Source of the DNA: an uncultured Clostridia bacterium | Lineage (GTDB): Bacteria; Bacillota_A; Clostridia; Christensenellales; Aristaeellaceae | Direction: 5' to 3' | NCBI GenBank assembly: GCA_934645275.1 | Contig: CAKUDW010000066.1 | Span: 1 to 9,149 of the forward strand | DNA length: 9,149 nt | Shown here: in pieces, positions 5,472 through 9,149 of the stretch | Numbering within the stretch: the first letter of the stretch is position 1 | Layout of the letters: every line of letters begins with the position of its first letter | Translations under genes and position numbers: made by a program | Notes under the pieces: model-generated | What the model saw: only the letters and a program-made list of their open reading frames with translations | Databases searched by the model: none | What the model was told of the DNA's origin: nothing

Positions 5472-6224
5472 ATGGAGCAGGCTATTTCAAAACAGGGCCG
5501 CCGCGCCGGTTGGAGCGAGCATGAAAATCAACTCCTGTGGGAAACCGCGGATGAGGCGCAGCAGCAGGGCTTGCCGCTGAAGGCGGTGTTTGAGCGCATC
5601 GCCCAGCAGACCGGGCGTAGGCCCAACAGCATTCGCAATTACTATTATGCACAGGTGCGCACCCGCGAGGATGGCAAGAACCACGCCGCGCGCTTTGTGC
5701 CCTTCACGCAGCCGGAGGTAGACTGGCTGATGGAGCAGGTGCTCGTGGCGCGCGCCGAGGGCCAGAGCGTGCGCAGCTGCCTGCAAAAGCTCTCCGGCGG
5801 CGATCACAGCCTGATGCTGCGATATCAGAACAAGTATCGCGCCGTCATCAAGAGCCGCCCAGATTACGTGCGCGCGCTGGTGGAGCGCCTGAACAGCGAG
5901 GGCGTGAACTGCGATACGCCGCATGTGAATCACCGCAGTCGGGGCGATTTGAATGCGTCCTGTCAAGCACTGGTGGGCGAGGCCCAGCGCTCGGGCGATA
6001 CCGAGCTGGCCCGCGCCTGCGACGTGATTGCAAAGCATCTGCTCAATCGCCGCGAGGGCGGTGAATTGGCAGGGGCCGCGACGGAACTGGTGAGTGCGGT
6101 GAAGGATTTCCTGGCGCTGTCCGAGGATGCGCGAGCCGAGGCAACGCCTACCTTCTGCGTTCTTGCCGCCGAGCGCATGAGCCGTGTCGAAGCTGCGCTT
6201 ACGGACGCACAGTATGGAAGATAG
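5472..6224 (+). CDS. Tandem Myb/SANT-like DNA-binding protein (RsfA-like)
   Basis: This 250-residue protein begins with two Myb/SANT-like helical repeats. The first (about 12-62) has spaced tryptophans W14 and W23 and a PNSIRNYYYA recognition-helix segment. The second (about 74-127) runs from FVPFTQPEVDWL to RYQNKYRAVI. The rest (about 128-250) is helical, acidic and of unknown fold. Similar clostridial proteins are usually hypothetical; the repeat resembles that of RsfA, the forespore regulator of Bacillus, so a role in transcription control is likely and in sporulation possible. GGAGGA nine bases before the ATG supports the start. It is transcribed divergently from the DUF2148 operon across a region rich in inverted repeats, which may include its own binding sites. 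It is followed by an unusual hairpin array. DNA binding is inferred from the fold, not shown. Confidence 0.72.
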   Translation: MEQAISKQGRRAGWSEHENQLLWETADEAQQQGLPLKAVFERIAQQTGRRPNSIRNYYYAQVRTREDGKNHAARFVPFTQPEVDWLMEQVLVARAEGQSVRSCLQKLSGGDHSLMLRYQNKYRAVIKSRPDYVRALVERLNSEGVNCDTPHVNHRSRGDLNASCQALVGEAQRSGDTELARACDVIAKHLLNRREGGELAGAATELVSAVKDFLALSEDARAEATPTFCVLAAERMSRVEAALTDAQYGR

Positions 6225-6247
6225 AAACAAACCAGGGGGCGTATTCT

Positions 6248-6274
6248 GCTTGTCAAAAAGAGATTTTGACAAGC
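6248..6274. terminator. 11-bp hairpin after the Myb-like gene
   Basis: GCTTGTCAAAA (6248-6258) and TTTTGACAAGC (6264-6274) are perfect complements with a five-base loop, 24 bases past the Myb-like stop. There is no U tract after it, so it is at best part of a complex terminator. Confidence 0.4.
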
Positions 6275-6306
6275 CAGTGGCGGGGAAGCCAGGTTCCCCG
6301 CCACTG
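6275..6306. terminator. 13-bp GC-rich hairpin after the Myb-like gene
   Basis: CAGTGGCGGGGAA (6275-6287) pairs perfectly with TTCCCCGCCACTG (6294-6306) around a six-base loop and directly abuts the previous hairpin. The next T run (6320-6324) is 13 bases away, too far for a textbook intrinsic terminator, but this very stable stem probably stalls or protects the transcript end. Confidence 0.5.
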
Positions 6307-6316
6307 CCACCCTCAC

Positions 6317-6410
6317 CAGTTTTTGCTAAAATCCTTCGGGTTTCCGGGCGCAAAAACTGCATGGAAACGATTTTTGCTTTGGAAAATAGGATTTCCCGCC
6401 GCAAAAATCG
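6317..6410. repeat. Two tandem 51-base hairpin units with swappable arms
   Basis: Unit one pairs CAGTTTTTGC (6317-6326) with GCAAAAACTG (6350-6359). Unit two pairs CGATTTTTGC (6368-6377) with GCAAAAATCG (6401-6410). Both have 10-bp perfect stems, 23-base loops with a small inner stem, and starts 51 bases apart; I count 29 of 51 aligned identities. The TTTTTGC and GCAAAAA cores of both units are the same, so arms can pair within or between units. Confidence 0.7.
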
Positions 6411-6544
6411 TCCCGCAGCCACCGTACACGCCGCTGGGCACGATTGAAATTTGAGAGGACTTTGGCCCTCTCGAGTTCTCCTGTTTTTTTGACAGGTTGT
6501 GCAAGCATACATACATTTGTACTTGCTATTCTAATTTGCCGCGA

Positions 6545-7453
6545 TCAACCGTTGGATGCTGCTTTTCGTTTTCCATGCTTTTCTTTCATTTCTTTTGTAT
6601 GCGCATGAAGCAGTTCTAGCGCTCGTGCCTGAATGCAGGAGAGCTTCGTTTGTTCCGTATCTGCAAACTCGAGTTTAATCCTCGCAGAAGCTACCGCGTG
6701 ACTGTCAGTTACTTTGCTTTCATCTGCTGCCGATAAAAACTTTTGTAGCAATCCCAAATCGCTGGAGTAATGGAGCTCCACAAGTTTTGCTCGGTATTCC
6801 AACTCCGCAGGGGTGATTCCGGGGAATTGTTTCATATCCATGGCATGCTGCGCTTCGTGCTTCAGAAGAGAAACGAGGAACCGTTCGCTTTCAAAATCAT
6901 ACGCCTGCTCAATGCAATTGATCGTGCCATCGGGCGAAGCCCAGCCGCCCGTGCCGTACCGGCCAAGGGTCAGATAATCCATCCAGCTTCGAAAGATGAA
7001 GCCTTTAAGAATATTGACGGTATATTCCGCCGTTCCACCCGGCAACTCGACACGGTAAACGGTTGGAACCGTGTCCCGCCAGATGTAGGGGCCGTAATAT
7101 CCCTGAGTTTTCCCGAAAAGCGCATGATAGCCCTTCGTTTCAAACGCCGATTGGAGCCGCTCAGTCAGAAGCTCTTCCCCTGCATCCGGCACATCCAGGA
7201 GCGCCTTCAGTTGCTTCAGCAGCTTGTCTGCGGCCTTTGCCTCCGGTAGGCCGCAATAAAAGGTATCACGGAAGTAAATCTGATACAAGCGCAGGATATC
7301 GTTGAGCATGTCTGGTATTTCAAACCCGCGGTATTCACAATCTTCAAAAATTGCGACATACGCAGGAAGAATGTCCTTGAATTCCTCATGATTGCGCATG
7401 TATGCAATGGCACCTTTTATGTCTCCATTCAGAAAAAACTGACTGATTTGCAT
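6545..7453 (-). CDS. Putative HExxH zinc-metalloprotease-like protein
   Basis: This is a 302-residue protein of no family I can name. HEAQH at 199-203, in the helix SLLKHEAQHAMDMK, matches the HExxH zinc-peptidase motif (zinc ligands H199 and H203, catalytic E200). ELEYRAKLVEL at 217-227 follows closely and offers glutamates E217, E219 or E226 as third ligand, as in gluzincins. Residues 1-100 look helical; about 105-175 look beta-rich with many aromatics. There is no signal peptide or membrane segment, so it is probably cytoplasmic, and the C-terminal 20 residues are highly basic. Base composition is visibly lower in GC than the neighbours and the gene stands alone, which hints at later acquisition. 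The start has only a weak GAGAG-type binding site. Metalloprotease activity is inferred from the motif. Confidence 0.6.
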   Translation of the reverse strand: MQISQFFLNGDIKGAIAYMRNHEEFKDILPAYVAIFEDCEYRGFEIPDMLNDILRLYQIYFRDTFYCGLPEAKAADKLLKQLKALLDVPDAGEELLTERLQSAFETKGYHALFGKTQGYYGPYIWRDTVPTVYRVELPGGTAEYTVNILKGFIFRSWMDYLTLGRYGTGGWASPDGTINCIEQAYDFESERFLVSLLKHEAQHAMDMKQFPGITPAELEYRAKLVELHYSSDLGLLQKFLSAADESKVTDSHAVASARIKLEFADTEQTKLSCIQARALELLHAHTKEMKEKHGKRKAASNG

Positions 7454-7624
7454 ACTTGCTCTCTTCTCTATAAGAATCGACTTGCCGGGTTGAGCCCATG
7501 AATTGAATAAAGTAGTATGTCGTGTGTTTTTCTACAAAGAACAATGGAGCTTCCTTGCAGAATAAGCCGTCATTCTTTATTCGAGGTTGACTGACGATAG
7601 ATTTTGGGCCGGCAGTTATTCAGG

Positions 7625-8731
7625 TCACAGGAACTCCCGATATACATTCATCAGCTTTTCAGCGGAAGCGTCCCAGCTGAAGCGCTTGGCCCGTTCGAGG
7701 CCGCGGGCAATCATTTCCCGACGCGTTTCTTCATTGCTCAACACATCGAATAGCCCCTGCGCGATGCTGTTTTCATCCATCGGGTCGACGTAGCGCGGCG
7801 CGTCGCCGCCGACTTCCGGAATGGAGGCGGCCTCGGAGCACACCACCGGTACGCCCGCAAGCATGGCCTCGTGCACCGGCATGCCGAAGCCCTCGTAAAT
7901 GGACATGAAGGCGAAGCAGCCCGCATGCCGGTACAGCAGCGCCTTTTCCTCGCCGCTGACGTAGCCCGTGCGCACCACGCCCGGCGTTTCATCGGCCAGA
8001 CGGCAGATATCGCCGGATTTCCAGCCGCTGCCTCCCGCTAATACCAGCTGCACGGCGAGTCCGGACTCTTCCCGCAGCTTTTTGTAAGCGCGAATCAGCC
8101 GCGGCAAATTCTTTCGCGGCTCGGTGTTGCCAATATAGAAGATATAACCCGGCTTCAGCCCCCACTTTTCCAGCGCCGAATCCGGCAGCGTGGAAACCGG
8201 CAGCTGTGCGGCGGGATAGATGACGCGCAGGTTTTTCGCATCCACCGGAAAGTGAGACAGTACCTCGCCGCGCACAAATTCAGAATTAACGATGATCAGA
8301 TCGCTGCGATCCACGCTTCGCGGCAACTCTCGCCGCAGCAGCGCCAGCCCGCGCTCGTTCATCGTTTCGGGATAGCGGATGTAGGTGATATCGTGAATCG
8401 TGGTCAGTACATGGCCGCGGATGCGCGGCGGTACCACATAGTTGAAAAAGTGCGTCACATCGCTGCGCGGAAACAGCATGCCATGGTTGATGGGCAGGCT
8501 GTGCCAGAGGCGATGATAGGCCCAGTAGGGCATGATTCTGCATTCCTGAAGCGGCATGGAAACGCCTTCCAGCGCTTTGGACATGTCCTCGCAGCCGCGA
8601 AAATTGTAGCAGTTGCCCACAAAACGCAGCTGTTCGTCGGATACCATGCGGCGCGCCAGTTCGTAGGTGTAAATGCCGATGCCGCTGCGCTGGCCTTCGC
8701 AGGGCTGCAGATCGAGCGCAACCTTCAACAT
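7625..8731 (-). CDS. GT4 family glycosyltransferase
   Basis: This 368-residue protein has two-domain GT-B architecture. The N-terminal acceptor domain contains SGIGIY at 16-21 and the IHDITYIRYPE segment at 112-122. The C-terminal donor domain contains NTEPRKNLPRLI at 202-213, LAGGSGWK at 231-238 and the E-x7-E signature EGFGMPVHE at 280-288, whose glutamates contact the nucleotide-sugar. Such enzymes transfer mannose, glucose or rhamnose units in a retaining reaction when building surface polysaccharides or glycolipids at the inner membrane face. An upstream TTG at 8749 is in frame, but GGAGG (8743-8747) overlaps it and lies 11 bases before the ATG at 8731, so the ATG is preferred. It appears monocistronic, with a strong promoter directly upstream and no partner glycosyl genes in view. 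The sugar specificity is unknown. Confidence 0.92.
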   Translation of the reverse strand: MLKVALDLQPCEGQRSGIGIYTYELARRMVSDEQLRFVGNCYNFRGCEDMSKALEGVSMPLQECRIMPYWAYHRLWHSLPINHGMLFPRSDVTHFFNYVVPPRIRGHVLTTIHDITYIRYPETMNERGLALLRRELPRSVDRSDLIIVNSEFVRGEVLSHFPVDAKNLRVIYPAAQLPVSTLPDSALEKWGLKPGYIFYIGNTEPRKNLPRLIRAYKKLREESGLAVQLVLAGGSGWKSGDICRLADETPGVVRTGYVSGEEKALLYRHAGCFAFMSIYEGFGMPVHEAMLAGVPVVCSEAASIPEVGGDAPRYVDPMDENSIAQGLFDVLSNEETRREMIARGLERAKRFSWDASAEKLMNVYREFL

Positions 8732-8772
8732 AACGGTGTGTACCTCCAAGACGTATAGTATGTTCCATGTGG

Positions 8773-8802
8773 ATTATAGCACGGCATCGCCCAAAAAGTC
8801 CA
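8773..8802 (-). promoter_or_regulatory. Extended -10 sigma-A promoter for the glycosyltransferase
   Basis: A perfect TATAAT (8778-8773) preceded by TGC forms an extended -10. TGGACT (8802-8797) at an 18-base spacing is a weak -35, matching four of six. The inferred start near 8766 leaves a leader of about 35 bases before the ATG at 8731. Confidence 0.75.
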
Positions 8803-8806
8803 TAGC

Positions 8807-8851
8807 ATAAAACGGCTCCGGCGCTCGGGTTTTAACCGGGCTGCCGGGGCC
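8807..8851 (-). terminator. Intrinsic terminator of the BceB-type permease
   Basis: On the minus strand GGCCCCGGC (8851-8843) pairs with GCCGGAGCC (8822-8814), with one wobble pair and a 20-base inner loop that can itself fold. GTTTTA follows at once. It lies 31 bases after the permease stop and just before the next promoter, as expected for an operon end. Confidence 0.65.
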
Positions 8852-8882
8852 ATGGAGGGGAAACAGGGGAGAGGGGGCGTTG

Positions 8883-9149
8883 TCAGTCGCGCTGTGCGCC
8901 CGCCACGATGCCGCCGTAGGCGCGCACCGTGATCCTGTATACCAGCAGATACAGTGCGGAGAACGCGGCAAAGCTGATTCCGGCCGTACATAGCAGCAGC
9001 GACAGATTGTTCAGGTTGAACAGCATCAGTATCTTGCGCACCATTGGCAGCGCGAAGCCCAGGTGCAGCGCAGATACGGCCAGCGGCATGAAGAATACGG
9101 TCAGCATCTGCGAATTGATGCTGCGGCGGATGTCGCGGCGGGTCATGCC
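8883..9149 (-). CDS. BceB-type FtsX ABC permease, C-terminal fragment
   Basis: These are the last 88 codons of a permease that continues past the right edge; the frame stays open to the final base, so the internal ATG at 9146 is not the start. The fragment starts GMTRRDIRRSINSQMLTVFFMP, the cytoplasmic loop and hydrophobic segment typical of BceB/YtsD/VraG-like permeases. SALHLGFALPMVRKILMLF and a final helix ending YLLVYRITVRAYGGIV follow, matching the usual C-terminus. BceAB transporters sense and remove cell-wall antibiotics such as bacitracin and antimicrobial peptides, commonly with a BceRS two-component system. The ATPase and any sensor genes would lie to the right. The specific peptide cannot be judged from this piece. 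Confidence 0.85.
   Translation of the reverse strand, partial: GMTRRDIRRSINSQMLTVFFMPLAVSALHLGFALPMVRKILMLFNLNNLSLLLCTAGISFAAFSALYLLVYRITVRAYGGIVAGAQRD

Larger units (their letters stand above)
6248..6496. repeat. Hairpin-dense intergenic element between convergent genes
   Basis: Almost every base of this stretch can be placed in a stem or a short loop: hairpins at 6248-6274, 6275-6306, 6317-6359, 6368-6410, an imperfect one at 6408-6443, GAGAGG/CCTCTC at 6453-6472 and CCTGT/ACAGG at 6480-6496. TGTCAAAAA near the left end (6251-6259) recurs inverted near the right end (6486-6494), which could be terminal inverted repeats. No protein-coding pattern is convincing in any frame. It is far longer than a terminator pair needs to be, so a dispersed structured repeat, a small MITE-like element or an unknown RNA are the alternatives. 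Confidence 0.65.

Noticed and set aside
5487..6512. 341-codon minus-strand frame opposite the Myb-like gene
   Set aside because: Ala/His/Leu-rich antisense shadow; the plus strand has the ribosome binding site, repeats and conserved residues.
6313..6516. Short minus-strand frames over the hairpin element (for example starting MYVCLHNLSK)
   Set aside because: They overlap each other in different frames and follow the inverted repeats, so they are treated as products of the non-coding element.
7454..7624. Promoter or terminator between the glycosyltransferase and the metalloprotease-like gene
   Set aside because: Only poor boxes (TTGTAG-17-TACTTT) and a 6-bp stem without a T run were found; none is good enough to call.

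Overview
The window looks like chromosomal DNA from a fairly GC-rich member of the Bacillota, most likely a gut-type Clostridia lineage. Reasons: strong GGAGG-type ribosome binding sites, a BceB-type peptide-sensing ABC permease, a DUF2148 ferredoxin-like protein, a Myb/SANT-like DNA-binding protein of the kind found in spore-forming Firmicutes, and a nucleotidyltransferase plus HAD-IB phosphatase of clostridial type. This placement rests on protein resemblance recalled from memory, not on a search. No tRNA, rRNA, CRISPR array, transposase or phage gene is visible.

Layout, left to right. The 3' end of an FtsX-family ABC permease (+, 1-450) converges on a secreted chagasin-like protease inhibitor (-, 619-1059), with a perfect 34-bp palindromic terminator between them. 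Upstream of the inhibitor on the same strand is mgtE (-, 1156-2520). It has a long 5' region (about 2521-3028) with a good sigma-A promoter, a 12-bp inverted repeat, a possible leader peptide and a multi-helix structured element. Next is a compact minus-strand operon in transcription order: DUF2148 ferredoxin-domain protein (5152-4607), sugar-nucleotidyltransferase-like protein (4580-3678) and HAD-IB phosphatase (3671-3102). A divergent AT-rich control region (5153-5471) separates this operon from a tandem Myb/SANT-like DNA-binding protein (+, 5472-6224).

After the Myb-like gene comes a 250-base stretch made almost wholly of hairpins (6248-6496), including two tandem 51-base units with interchangeable stems. 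It lies tail-to-tail against a lower-GC gene for a putative HExxH zinc-metalloprotease-like protein (-, 6545-7453). A GT4 glycosyltransferase (-, 7625-8731) follows, with its own extended -10 promoter. The window ends in the C-terminus of a BceB-type permease (-, 8883-9149), which has its own terminator.

The protein-coding genes are mostly ordinary housekeeping or envelope functions. The unusual content is non-coding. It consists of two hairpin-dense elements (2557-2734 and 6248-6496) that look like dispersed structured repeats or unknown RNAs, the elaborate mgtE leader, and the mirrored promoter-like motifs in the divergent region. Three gene starts depend on ribosome binding sites: the DUF2148 protein at 5152, the glycosyltransferase at 8731 and the Myb-like protein at 5472.
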